Source: Desmodesmus armatus (lineage: Eukaryota > Chlorophyta > Chlorophyceae > Sphaeropleales > Scenedesmaceae). From it: a stretch of DNA of 64,000 nt. Below the pieces are notes generated by a model, which was given only the letters and a program-made list of their open reading frames with translations, had not been told where the DNA came from and searched no databases. How positions within the stretch are numbered: the stretch's first letter is position 1; each line of letters opens with the position of its first letter. Of this stretch, positions 23,376 through 34,586 are shown piece after piece. Location: positions 186,001 to 250,000 of the forward strand of contig VIIQ02000087.1 of NCBI GenBank assembly GCA_007449985.2. The letters run 5' to 3'. The translations under genes and the position numbers were made by a program.

Positions 23376-26300
23376 ATGGAGCTGATGCATGGATCATGTT
23401 CATCACATCCTTCAGTAAGTTCAAGGGCCTCTAGGACCTTGCAATGCACACACCAGTCCCTTTCCTGCAGCTGCTGATCTGATGCTGCCTTTCTTGTATG
23501 ACACCCATGCCAACTCCTAAGCAATTGCTAACAGTTCAAGTCGGGGCCCCGAAACGCCAAAATTACCCACCATGCAAAGCACTCACCAATTCCACACGTT
23601 TTGTGCAGGTTCCTAGACCCTCCTGCAATCTGCCTCCACAGCTGCTAGCCCTGGTGCTGGCCCGCCTGCAGCCAGCAGAGCGGTTGGGCAGCATGGCCAG
23701 GGTGTGCTCAGCATGGCGCACAGCAGCAGTGATGGCGACCAATAGCATCAGCACAGCTGGCCGACACTGTGGGCTGTGTCAGGATGGTGCCAACTCTCTG
23801 TCTGTCTGGCTACAAGGGCATGCTGCAGCAGCAGCCCTCGACAGCCTGACAGTGAAAGGCCTTTCAATGTCAGGCGCCAGTCGGTACACCCTCCGGCTCC
23901 CAGTGCAGCAGCTGGCCACCCTGCGCTCCCTAGACCTGGAGCGCCTAACGGTGATGCTGCAGGGCCAGCCTGGCACACAGGCAGCAGCCATAGCCCTGCC
24001 GCCTGAGCTGTCTGCCATCACGCGCCTCAGGCTGTGGAACTGCCCTCTCCGGCTCAGCACACTGCCAGCCTTCACCAACCTGCAGCACCTGGTGGTAGGC
24101 AGCACTGATGCCGTCCCCAGCAGCAGCAGCAGCAGCCCAGAGGTGTCCGGCCTGCTGCACCTCACCCACCTATACCTGTGTGGGGAATATGCCCATGATG
24201 CTGTGCTGGGGACAGTGGGGGCCCTGACCTCCCTGCAGGAGCTGCAGGTGCAGGGGGCGTCATACACAGCCGCAGGCTTTGCGGCCTTGCCGGTGTCGCT
24301 CACCAAGCTGTGGGTGGGTGACGAGCCCAGGCCAGCATGGCGCAATCAGTACATGCATGCCCGCACTGTGCGCCCACCCCCGGTTGAGCTGTCTCTTGCA
24401 GACACGCCAGCTGTAGCGGCGCTGACAGCACTGCGGTGGCTGGAGGTGGATCGTGCAGCTGGGTTCAGCGCTGCGCTGCTGCGTGACATGAGCAGCCTGC
24501 AGCACCTGGCAGTACGGGGGACTCCTCTGCTGGCAGAGGAGGAGGGGGAGCAGGCAGCACCAGACGATGCTGACGAGGATGCAGAGGACACACATGAGTT
24601 GGGCCTGACAGTCCTCAGTGGGCTGACACAGCTGCAGCACCTAGAGCTGACACAGACACCCCAGCAGCTTGCAGCTGACCCTACAGCAGCTGACGTTGCC
24701 GCCCTCACAGCCTCCAGCCAGCTCACCTGCCTGATCATCAACGAAGGGCTGGTCAGGCAGGAGCAGTACCGCTACATGTTTCCAGAGGAGCCTGTGCTGA
24801 GGGAGCTGCCTCAGCTGAAGGAGCTGCGGGCAACAATGGGCCTGTTGGGCACAGCAGAGGATGCTGCTGTTATGGTGGACAGCTGCAGGAACCTGGAGCG
24901 GCTTGACCTTGGTTCAGGTGCGTGAAACATGCCTGCTTGATTTCCTGCAGTTTCACCGGACACATAGTGTGCATGAAGCGGCCACTTGTACTGAAAATGC
25001 ATGGTTTGAACACGCACATACAGCTCATTGTGATGCATGCGCATGTTCTTTGAGCATAGCGCAACATCATTTCCTACACCAAGCACTTCCGCCCCCTGGC
25101 ATAAAGGTGATGGCGCCTAGTGTATTGACTGGTTGCATGATGTGTCGGCTGCTCACTGCTGCTGCTGCTTGTTTGTTCTGCCGCTGCTGCTATTGCTGCT
25201 ACAGCAATGCCTGACGAACCTGTGTTTGAGTACTTCGATGGCTGGGAAGTGCACCTTGATACACACGCATCATGCAGAGTGGCCCATTTGTGCAAGTTAT
25301 GGCACTTAACCCGCCTCACTATAAACGTGCAAGAGGAAGACTGCACGGACGTCTTCTGGCGCAGTATGGCCAAATTGGATAGCTTGAGGCATCTGCACAT
25401 CAACGAGCTAAGCTTTGCCCACTTTGGGGGCGTCGTCGCCCTGGGCAAGTGCACAGCACTCACACACCTGCAGATCAGCCAGCCCGAGGAGAACTATTTC
25501 ACCAGTTCTTATGGGAAGCACCGCCCTTACTTTACAATGGAGGTACGTCTGCTCACACCAGCACGGGGTTGGGTATGCTTGCAGCTCCCGCTGTGGGTGC
25601 AACCCACCCATCGCCTGCAGGCATGCATGCCTGTTTTTTTTGGGGTGCTGTCTTTTCCCCATCAATTTTGTTGCTGCTTGCCACAGTTTGCACTAAAGCC
25701 TGAAGGGATACCGCTTCTTGCTCATGATTCCCGCTCTCGCTTTGTTCGTATCTATTGCTTGCATCCTTTGGTTGCGCAGACCCCGGAGGGCCAGCCCCCT
25801 GACATCTGGTGCAAGCTGCCACACAAGGCCACACAAGGCAACAGCAGGACAGGCAGCAGCAGGAGGTTGCAAACCTGCAGGCAACTGTGGCGGCATTATT
25901 GGCAGCCCAGGCACCGCCACAGCTGGCCACTGCGGCAGCAATGGGAGGACAACTGCTGCCACAGCTGGCACCTATGGCAGCAATGGGAGGACAGTTGCTG
26001 CCACAGCTGGCATCTGTAGCAGCAATGGGGGGACAGGTGCTGCCACAGCTGACAACTATGGCAGCCATGGGGGGACAAATGCTGCCACAGTTGGCCACTG
26101 TGGCAGCAATGGGAGGACAGGTGCTGCCGCAGCTGGCAACTGCGGCAGCGATGGGAGGACAGATGCCGCCACAGCTGGCACCTGTAGCAGCGATGGGAGG
26201 ACAGGTGCTGCCACAGTTGGCAACTGTGGCAGCGATGGGAGGACAGATGCCGCTACAGCTGGCACCTGTAGCAGCGATGGGAGGACAGGTGCTGCCACAG

Positions 26301-26510
26301 TTGGCAACTATGGCAGCGATGGGGCAGATGCCGCCACAGCTGGCAACTGCGGCAGCGATGGGAAGACAGATGCCGCCACAGTTGGCAACTGCGGCAGCAA
26401 TGGGAGCACAGATGCAGCCACAGCTGGCATCTGTAGCAGCAATAGGAGGGCATATGCAGGTAGTGACGCCAGTGATGCTGCACTGGCAGAACGGCATGTG
26501 GCAAGGCTGA
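23376..26510 (+). CDS. FLC4: F-box-like/LRR gene whose last exon is filled by a 42-bp repeat
   Basis: Exons: 23376-23414 (39 nt, MELMHGSCSSHPS, donor GTAAGT), 23609-24917, 25205-25542 and 25780 to 26019 or 26510. Exons 1-3 are intact. Exon 2 starts VPRPSCNLPPQLLALVLARL, with MARVCSAWRTAAV, and holds the LRR series. Exon 3 starts AMPDEPVFEYFD and ends FTME. In exon 4 the conserved 'TPEGQPPDIWCKLPHKA' is followed at once by TQGNSRTG in the spliced frame, which stops at 26019. The normal family frame resumes one shift away (RQQQEVANLQATVAALL) and runs through 13 repeats to the family-like end NGMWQG at 26510. The middle of exon 4 is thus deleted with a frame change. The protein has either a short novel tail or, with an undetected correction, a PQLAxxAAMGGQ-repeat tail. 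It converges on FLC5. Confidence 0.7.
25911..26455 (+). repeat. 42-bp minisatellite, about 13 copies, in the last exon of FLC4
   Basis: Units encode 14 residues of the type (L/V/M)LPQLAxxAAMGGQ. Successive ATGGGAGGAC motifs at 25941, 25983 and 26025 give the 42-base period; one unit near 26318 lacks 3 bases. The array has no stop in this frame, in a second forward frame (GNCGSDGRTDAATA-type), or in one reverse frame that is open for about 340 codons. Confidence 0.9.
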
Positions 26511-27724
26511 ACAGGCGCCGTGGTGTCAGGGTGGGGCATATGTAGAATATGGCTGCTGTGTGCTTCTAGCATCTGTCTGGTCTGGTGCTTATGCTTGTGC
26601 TAAGGATTGTGATGACATCTGTGCTTGCACAACATGCTGCAGCTTTCATTTGTCTCTGTTGTTGGTTGTGTTGCATTTTGGCATTGCATACGGCATTGTT
26701 CCAGGTTGCAATGTCTGGTCTGCTGGATGGCTGGAGTAGTACAGGAGTTGCTGAAGTAGTACAGCAGTTGAAGGAGTTGGGTGGCTTGAGACCTTTGCCA
26801 CAGTGAATATATGTTGTACATGTACAGCTGTGAAACATGTTGAAGAGCATGCCATGCATGATCATGGTTGTGTTGTCATGTATTGTCTGTGAGGCAGCAT
26901 GATGTAGTCACGAATGCACGTGCGGATGGTTCTGCTGCATACCATCACCTTCAGCCTAGCAACCGGGCTCTGTGCCATCATTCACCTCAACCGTGTATGC
27001 ATGCCAACCATGCTGTTGTGCTGTGAGGGCTGAACAGCCCTCATATGGGCAGGGGTGATGGTGTGCACAAACACGTTCATTACTGATCATGGACTGAAGT
27101 CGTGACTGACTATTCAACAGCATTGTGGTTGGCTTAGCAGGCTGCAGCTGACAGCCCCTGTGCTTATCTGGCCCACCAATGTCAGCACCTGTTGTACAAT
27201 TCCATGGCCAATGTTCCTTAGCTAACACCATACATGCACAGAACCATGCAGGAGCGTGTGCCACATGTGCACAAGTGGTGTAAGCAGGACGGCACACATG
27301 CATGTGCGGCGCCGCCCACCTTGAAGTGCACAGACAATGGCACCTAAGTCAAAGCAAACCCAGATCGTTCAGGCAGACTTTTGAACATCAATACCAATGC
27401 TGACAGCAAGCCCGTTCTTACTCTTCCAAGACAAGCCACCTGCAGATGCAATAGTGGGGGCAACTTGCAACAGTACACGCAACCCTACTGGAGCAGATGC
27501 AACTGAAACAACTTTGCAAGCTTCCAACACAACACAACACATCAACTCAGTTATGTGCTCGTATGGCCCTTCCCAAGCACTGTCCTACAACCGCAGCACC
27601 ACACAACTCATGCAACAGGCAGCAGAGCCTCAACATAATCCATGACTTGATAGTACACTGCATGCCAGCAGTGCAAGACGTGCTGGCAGACGCACGCATA
27701 TCCATCACACCAACAACACCCTGA
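26511..27724. other. intergenic between convergent FLC4 and FLC5
   Basis: 1.2 kb containing both 3' flanks. Nothing else could be supported. Confidence 0.5.
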
Positions 27725-30646
27725 CTATCCCTGTTGCGTGCTGTTCTGCTGCAGCAGCACCTGCACCTGGGCAGCAAGTGCTGCCACCGTCCCCCGCAGG
27801 TCAGCAACCTCCTGCTGCTGCAGCTTGTCCCTCTCCTCCTGCCGGCTCTCAAGGCGCATTCGCAGCAGCACCATTTCCTTCCGCAGCTCCTTGCTCTCTT
27901 GCTCCAACGCATGAGAGTGTTCTGCAGCAGCCCGTGTCATGCTCTGCAGGGCGCCCTGAAGATCCCAGCCATAGGCGGCGGCATTGCAGTACTGCATGAT
28001 CGTTGCGTTCAGGGCCTCGAATGGCAGCCTGCGCCAGATATCAGGGGGCTGGCCTTTGGGTGTCTGGGGGCGGCAGCAAGTGCAGTGGGTGAAGGCAGCA
28101 GGAACAAACAGCTGGGATTTGAAGGCAGAGGGCTGGCAGCAGCCCTTGCTGCAAGGACTACAGCTGCATGCTGACATTGTTGCTTGCCCGTGTACATGAC
28201 ATGTACATGGCCCACGGTACGTCTGCAGGTACATGGCACATGCATATGCACATGCAGATGTACATGTACATCTGCTGGCACATGATGCAGCTGGTCAGAC
28301 CTGCGCGCCCTGCAGGACATTGTAGTGGAAGACAGAAAAGGAACAAGACACGGTCGCCACAGGCAATCAAGCCAACATGTGCAGTTCTGTTGTCATGAAC
28401 CTCACCGTCATTGTAAAGTCTGGCCATTCTTCTGCGTCTTCAGTGTGCAGATACGTAAGCTGCCTGCATTCAACCAGGCGGCAGATGCCCCCAAAATACG
28501 CCTTGTTCAGCCCTTCGATGGACAGATGCCGCAGGTTCTCGAGCTCGGCCATGCTGCGCCAGAAGACCTCTGTGCATTCCTTGCTGGCCACGTCCAAGGA
28601 TAGGCGGGTCAAGGACTCCAGGTCGTTCAGCATGCACACACTGCACCAGTAGCCTTCTTCGTAGGACTCGAAGATCTCGAAAACAGGCTCCTCATATATG
28701 GCTGAAAATAGCAGCAGCAGCAGCAGCAGCAGCAACAGCAACAGTAACGGCGCCAGTGAGGGCGCAGTGGGCGTTTCACGGCGACCCAGCTTAGGGTTAA
28801 GGTGGTTGGTGCAAAAGGTGTGCGAAGGGTGCCGGGTCTCGAATGCTGCAACCAGTCAAGACGACTAATACACTTGGGATACTGGCGCTGTTACCGCCAC
28901 TGTCTACACACGTGTGTGCATTCGCTTGCTGGGGCTGCCGCTGTCAGTCACCAAGCTGTGTCAAGTGTTTGAGTGGGTTACGCATTCTGCGTGTAGCGCT
29001 TAGGCACTAAGTCCAGCGACATCACAAGCACATAGTACACACCTTCGTCAACGTCTAGTTGCTCCAAGTTTGGGCAGCAGCGCGCCAGCTTGCGCACATC
29101 ATGCTCTTTGCCCAATAGGCCCATGGTTGCGCGCAGCTCCCTCAGCTTTGGCAGCTGCCGCCCCTCTGGGAACATGTAGCGGTACTGCTCCTGCTTGACC
29201 AGCCCCCCGCCAATGATCAGGCAGGTGAGCTGGCTGGAGGCTGTAAGGGCGGCAACGTCCGCAGCAGTAGGGTCGGCTGCAAGCTGCTTGCGCGCCTGTG
29301 GTAGCTCCAGGTGCTGCAGCTGTGTCAGCCCACTAAGTACTGCAAGGCCCAGTCTGTCATCATCCTCGTCACTTGCATCGTCTGATTCTCCCTCCTCCCC
29401 CTCTTCTTCCGCCAGCAGGGGTGTGTCCCGTACTGCCAGGTACTGCAGGCTGCTCATGTCCCGCAGCAGCACAGCACTGAACCCAGCTACGTGCGTCACT
29501 GTCAACCGCCGCAGCGCTGTCAGCGCACCTATAGCTGGGGTGCTGGCGAGAGACAGCTGCGCTGAGGACTGGGAGCCGGCAGACGGTTCCTGACCCCACC
29601 ATGTGCGGCAACACTTCCCAATCACGTACAGCTTGGTGAGGGACACTGGAAGGGCTGCAAAGCCTGCAGCTGTGTATGACGCCCCCTCCAAGAGCAGCTC
29701 CTGCAGGGAGGTCAGGGCACCCACTGACCCCAGCACAGCGTCCTGGGCACAGCCTTCAGCCAGGTGCAGGTGGGTGAGATTCACCAGGCCGGACACCTCT
29801 GGGCTGTGGCAGCTGCTGGCATTGCTGCTGCCTAACGCCAGGCGCTGCAGGTTGGTGAAGGCTGGCAGGGTGCTGAGCCCGACAGGGCAGTTCCACAGCC
29901 TGAGGCGAGTGATGGCAGACAGCTCAGGCGGCAGGGCTGTGGCTGCCGCCTGTGCGTCAGCCTGACCCTGCACTGTCAGCTTCAGGCTGTCCAGGTCTAG
30001 GGAGCGCAGGCTGGCCAGCTGCTGCACAGGGAGCTGCAGGGTGAATATGTGGATATAATGACAGTAGCCTTGCACTGTCAGGCTGTCGAGGGCTGCTGCT
30101 GCAGCGTGTGCTTGCAGCCAGCCAGACAGAGAGTTGGCGCCATCTTCCTGCAGCCCATTGTACCTAGGGCCAGCTGTGCTGATGCTGTTGGTGGCCATCA
30201 CCGCTGCGGCGCGCCATGCTGAGCACACCCTGGCCATGCTGCTCAGCCGCTCTGCTTGCTGGATGTGGGCCAGCACCAGGGCCAACAGCTGTGGAGGTAG
30301 GTTACATGAGTTTTTGGGGCCTGCACAAGGAACATTGTCAATGGAAAATGATGAGTGCTTTGCATGGTGGGTGTCTGTGACACACAGTAGCGGAGATGGA
30401 ACGCAACCGACACCAGCAGGTGGGCATGAAGTGGTGATCAGTACTTGTACACACAACTACAGAGTGCGGAACAACTTTCTTGCATCCTGGGCAGTCTACA
30501 CAACGGTATGATGGAGCTTCGGTATTTTGCACCAAGAGCAGTACCAGCATGGGAGGGGTGGCTGTTGGGTTGGTGGCTGTGAAGGGGTCGAGTGCGTGAG
30601 AACTTACAGCAGTGATGGATACATGCAGTGTGTTGATTGTTGCCAT
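27725..30646 (-). CDS. FLC5: F-box-like/LRR/coiled-coil gene, one base short at the start of exon 2
   Basis: Exons: 30646-30608 (39 nt, MATINTLHVSITA, donor GTAAGT), 30320-29043, 28701-28406 and 28063-27725. Exon 2 encodes PKNSCNLPPQLLALVLAHIQ, MARVCSAWRAAAV and the LRR series (LRSLDLDSL, LTHLHLAEG, LQELLLEG). It is 1278 nt long, whereas intact paralogues have 3n+1. The missing base is at the first codons, where FLC6 has five C and FLC5 has four after the acceptor. As written, joining exon 1 to exon 2 shifts the frame. Exon 3 starts AIYEEPVFEIFESYE. Exon 4 has TPKGQPPDIWRRLPFEALN and a coiled coil ending NSTQQG. An assembly error in the C run would restore an intact gene of about 650 aa; otherwise it is a recent pseudogene. 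The leader and 5' spacer are homologous to those of FLC6. Confidence 0.7.
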
Positions 30647-31003
30647 TGTAGTCCCTTGTCCAGGCGTTCTGGCGAGTTGGCTAGTGAGCTGCACAGGTCT
30701 GTGACTTTGAAGTTGGAGCGTTGCAGGCACTTGAGGTGTAACCACGTACAGCGTTGTATTTGATTGTATTTCTGTAACCGAGTTCGCGAGACAGCAATGG
30801 CCCAGAACAAGAACTTCAGTTTATCTCTTCACTTTGATCATGGCATAACAGTATTCAAAATAATGCGCCTGGTTCTAAAAGCTAGGTGCTCTATCCGCTA
30901 CGCATTATCCTACATAAAACAAAAATCATACCTGGCTCGACAGACGCTGCGTGACGGATGTTGCTGAGTGTACAGGGTAGCAGCAGTACTAGTCACAAAG
31001 GTT

Positions 31004-34000
31004 TCACACACATGCCCTGCACAACACCAGCGCTAGCTGGGTGCAACCCACCAACACTCCACAACAGATGCAGCACAGTGCCAACACCAAGCATGGCGTG
31101 TTCATACGATGCATGTCTGCACCAGGAACAAACACAACATATGCATCCTGCTGCTGCTGCTTGTCCTGCTGCTCCTGCCGGCTCTCAAGGCTCGCCACGG
31201 TGGCTCGCAGCTGTACCACTTCCTGCCGCAGATCCTTGGTCTCACGCTCCAGCACCTTGGAGTGCCCGACTGCAGCTCGAGTCAAGCTCTGTAGTGCGCC
31301 TTGAACGTCATAGTCGTAGGAGAGGGCCGCCTGGTAGTGCTCTTGCGCTGCATCAAGGGCCTCGTATGGCAGCCTGCGCCAGATGTCAGGGAGCTGGCCC
31401 TCAGGTGTCTGGGGCCAGCAGCAAGGGCAGGCGTGCAGGGAGCAGGAAAAAACGAGCTGGGGTTTGTGGGCAGACACATGCCGTCAGCAGCCTGGTGTGT
31501 ATAATCACAAGCATTGTTGTTGCCCCTGCATGGTCACGCCCACTGTTGTCTAGGGGAAGCTCACCTGTATTCTAAAGCGTGCTGACGTCTGATCGGTGTT
31601 GTCAGTCTCCAGGTATGTGAGCTGCCTGCATGTGGCCAGGCGGACTATGCCCCGAAAGTACGCCATGTCCAGATCACCGATGTACAACTGCCTCAAATTT
31701 GTGAGTTCGGCCATGCTGCGCCAGAAGATCTCTGTGCACTCATTGCCGTTCACGTTCAGGACGAGGTGGGTCAGGGACTCCAAGGCGTTCAGCATGACCA
31801 CACTGCAATAGCGACCGTCATCATACGACTGGTATGTCTCGAACACAGGCTCACCATAAATGGCTGAAAACAGAAGCAAAAGCAGCAGCAGCAAGGGCAT
31901 GGCAGTGAGCAAGTGCACGGCAACCAAGTGCGGGTGGTTACTGCACCGTAATTGGAAGTTGGTGACATGTCCCACAATCTGCAGCTAGTAGAAGACAGCG
32001 CAACTGCTTCAACACGCTGGCGCTTCAGCTGCACCACACACATGTGCACATGAGCTTGCTTGGGGCTGCAGATGCATAAACACCAAGCCACATTCAGGGT
32101 GGTACACACCTCACTGCAAAGCCAGCACATACCAAACATGCAGTATACCCAAGCAAGTTGCACGCACCTGTGCCAACATTTAGCTCCTGCAGGTTGGGGC
32201 AGCAAGAAGTCAGCTTCACCACGTCCGCCTCTTTGCCCAACAGGCCCATGGTTGCGCGCAGCTGCTTCAGCTTAGGCAGCTGCCGCCCATCAGGGAACAT
32301 GTGGCAGTGCTGCTCCTGCTTGACCAGCCCTTCGTCGATGATCAGGCAGGTGAGCTGGCTGGATGCTGTGAGGGCGGCAACGTCCGCCGCTGTGGGGGCT
32401 GCGGCAAGCTGTTTGGGTTCTTGCTGCAGCTGCAGGTGCTGCAGCTGTGTAAGACCATTGAGGACTGCAAGGCCCAACCCCTGTGTGTTCTCCTCCTCCT
32501 CGCTTGCATCGTCTGGTTCCCCTTCCCTCTGATCCTCTGCCAGCAGGGGAGTATCCTGCACTGCCAGGTGCTGCAGGCTGCTCATATCCCGCAGCAGCAC
32601 AGCACTGAACCCAGCTACATGCGTCACTGTCAGCTGCCGTAGCGCTGTCAGCGCAGCTATAGCTGGGGTGCTGGCGGTAGACAGCTGCGCCGTGGAGGGC
32701 GGCAGGGAGCCGCTGTACGAGTCCTGACCCCACCACACAGGGCTAGCACATTTCCCGCTCACATACAGCTTGGTGAGGGACACTGGCAGGGCTGTAAGGC
32801 CTGCAGCTGTGTATGACCACCCCTCCACCAGCAGTTCTTGCAGGGAGGTCAGGGCCCCTACCGACCCCAGCACAGCGTCGCAGGCGCAGCCTTGAGCCAG
32901 GTGCAGGTGGGTGAGGTGCACCAAGCTGGACAATTCCGGGCTACTGCAGCTGCTGGGGGCGGCATTGCTGCTGCCTAACACCAGGTGCTGTAGGTTGGTG
33001 AAGGCTGGCAGGGTGCTGAGCGCAACACAGCAGTTCCACAGCCTGAGGCGAGTGATGGCCGACAGCTCAGGCGGCAGGGCTGTGGCTGCTGCCTCTGTGC
33101 CAGGCTGGCCCTGCAGCATCACCATCATGCGCTCCAGGTCTAGGGAGCGCAGGCTGGCCAGCTGCTGCACAGGGAGGTGCAGGGTGTATATGGAGTTATT
33201 GTGACGGTAGCCTTGCACTGTCAGGCTGTCGAGGGCTGCTGCTGCAGTGTGCGCTTGCAGCCAGCCAGACAGAGAGTCGGCGCCATCCTGGCTCAGCCCA
33301 CAGCCATTTCTACTGCCAGCTGTGCTGATGCTGTTGGTGGCCATCACTGCTGCTGCGTGCCATGCTGAGCACACCCTGGCCATGGTGCTCAGCCGCTCTG
33401 CTTGCTGGATGTGGGCCAGCACTAGGGCCAGCAGCTGTGGAGGTAGCTTACAGGAGTTTTTGGGGGCCTGCACAAGAAACGATGTTAATGGCAATTGGTA
33501 AGTGCTTTGCATGGTGGGTAACTGTGACACATACAGAAGCGCAGAGGGAACGCAACTGCTGGTCAGTTGCTGATCAGCTGACAACACTGATGTATGGAAC
33601 CTGTGAAAAACACTGCCCCCTACAGGACAGTTATCATGCATCCTGTGCAGTTCACACAACGGTGTGACGCAGGATTTGGATTGTGCACCAAAGAGCCCTT
33701 GCAAGAGCCCTTTGAATTCATGGGAGTGATGGGAGGGAAACTGTGAGACAGTGCCCGGAACCGGGGAGGTAGCAAGATTTCCTGTGGAGACACTGGGAAC
33801 ACACAAAGATGGGAACACAGAACACAATGTAACTAGCACTGGGTCCCCCACCGCCACCCCAGGCAACGAAAGCCTAACAAAGCAACCTCACAGTACAATA
33901 GAAGGCGTCCAGACCAAAGCTGTGAGTCCAGCAGCCCCATCAAGCCTAGTAGGATTACCTGCAAGCAGCACCACCACGATGGGAGGGAAACTGTTGGGTT

Positions 34001-34075
34001 GGTTGTTGTGAAGGACTCGACTGCTTGAGAACTTACAGCAGGGACGGATACATCCACTGTGTTTATGGTCGCCAT
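31004..34075 (-). CDS. FLC6: F-box-like/LRR protein with a replaced C terminus, about 680 aa
   Basis: Exons: 34075-34037 (39 nt, MATINTVDVSVPA), 33467-32168, 31863-31565 and 31408-31004; the frame is unbroken. Exon 2 begins APKNSCKLPPQLLALVLAHI and carries the LRRs; an acidic loop (EDQREGEPDDASEEEE) interrupts them, as in FLC4 and FLC5. Exon 3 starts AIYGEPVFETYQSYD. Exon 4 opens normally (TPEGQLPDIWRRLPYEALD, coiled coil to QEQQDKQQQ). It then runs into DAYVVFVPGADMH and a Cys/Leu-rich tail that is absent from paralogues. That tail is homologous in DNA to the 3' flank of FLC7 (about 34395-34560), so a deletion has fused the coiled coil to what was 3' UTR or spacer. The heptads and the NSMQQG end are lost. 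Confidence 0.75.
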
Positions 34076-34586
34076 TCTGGTGCCTTGTGCTTGCGTTCCA
34101 ACGAAGAGTTGGCCGGTGAGCTGCTCAGATCTCAGATTCTACAGTTGGAGCTATTGCAGGCATTTGAGACGCAACGATGGTATTACCGCTGTGTTCGACA
34201 ATTGTGACTGAGAGGTATTGCAAGATAGAATATACCCAGCACTGCTGAGCAGTGCAGTTGTCTCAAGGCCTTTGTAACAGAATTCAAACTGTGATGCCTG
34301 TTCACGAAGCTAGGTGCTTGTTCGCAACTGTTGGAACTGAAACAAACAAAGATACTTTCTGCACTACGTGACGGATGTTACTGTTTACCAGGGTAGCAGT
34401 ACTAGTGACAGAGGGGTGTCCCATGCCCTGCACAAACACCAGCTGGGTGCAACCCACCAAAAGTTCACAACAGATGCAGCACAGTGCCACACACCAACCA
34501 ATGGCGTGCTCGTGCCATGCATGTCTGCACCAGAATAGATCCACATATGATGCATGTGATGATGCATGTCAACATTCGTGCACCCC

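Noticed and set aside
25911..26455. CRISPR-like regular repeat
   Set aside because: Units are contiguous without spacers, coding, and in a eukaryotic gene; it is a minisatellite.
25553..26572. About 340-codon reverse-strand ORF rich in Cys, Pro and Ile
   Set aside because: It is the complement of the 42-bp minisatellite in FLC4, with no splice context or family resemblance; openness follows from the repeat.
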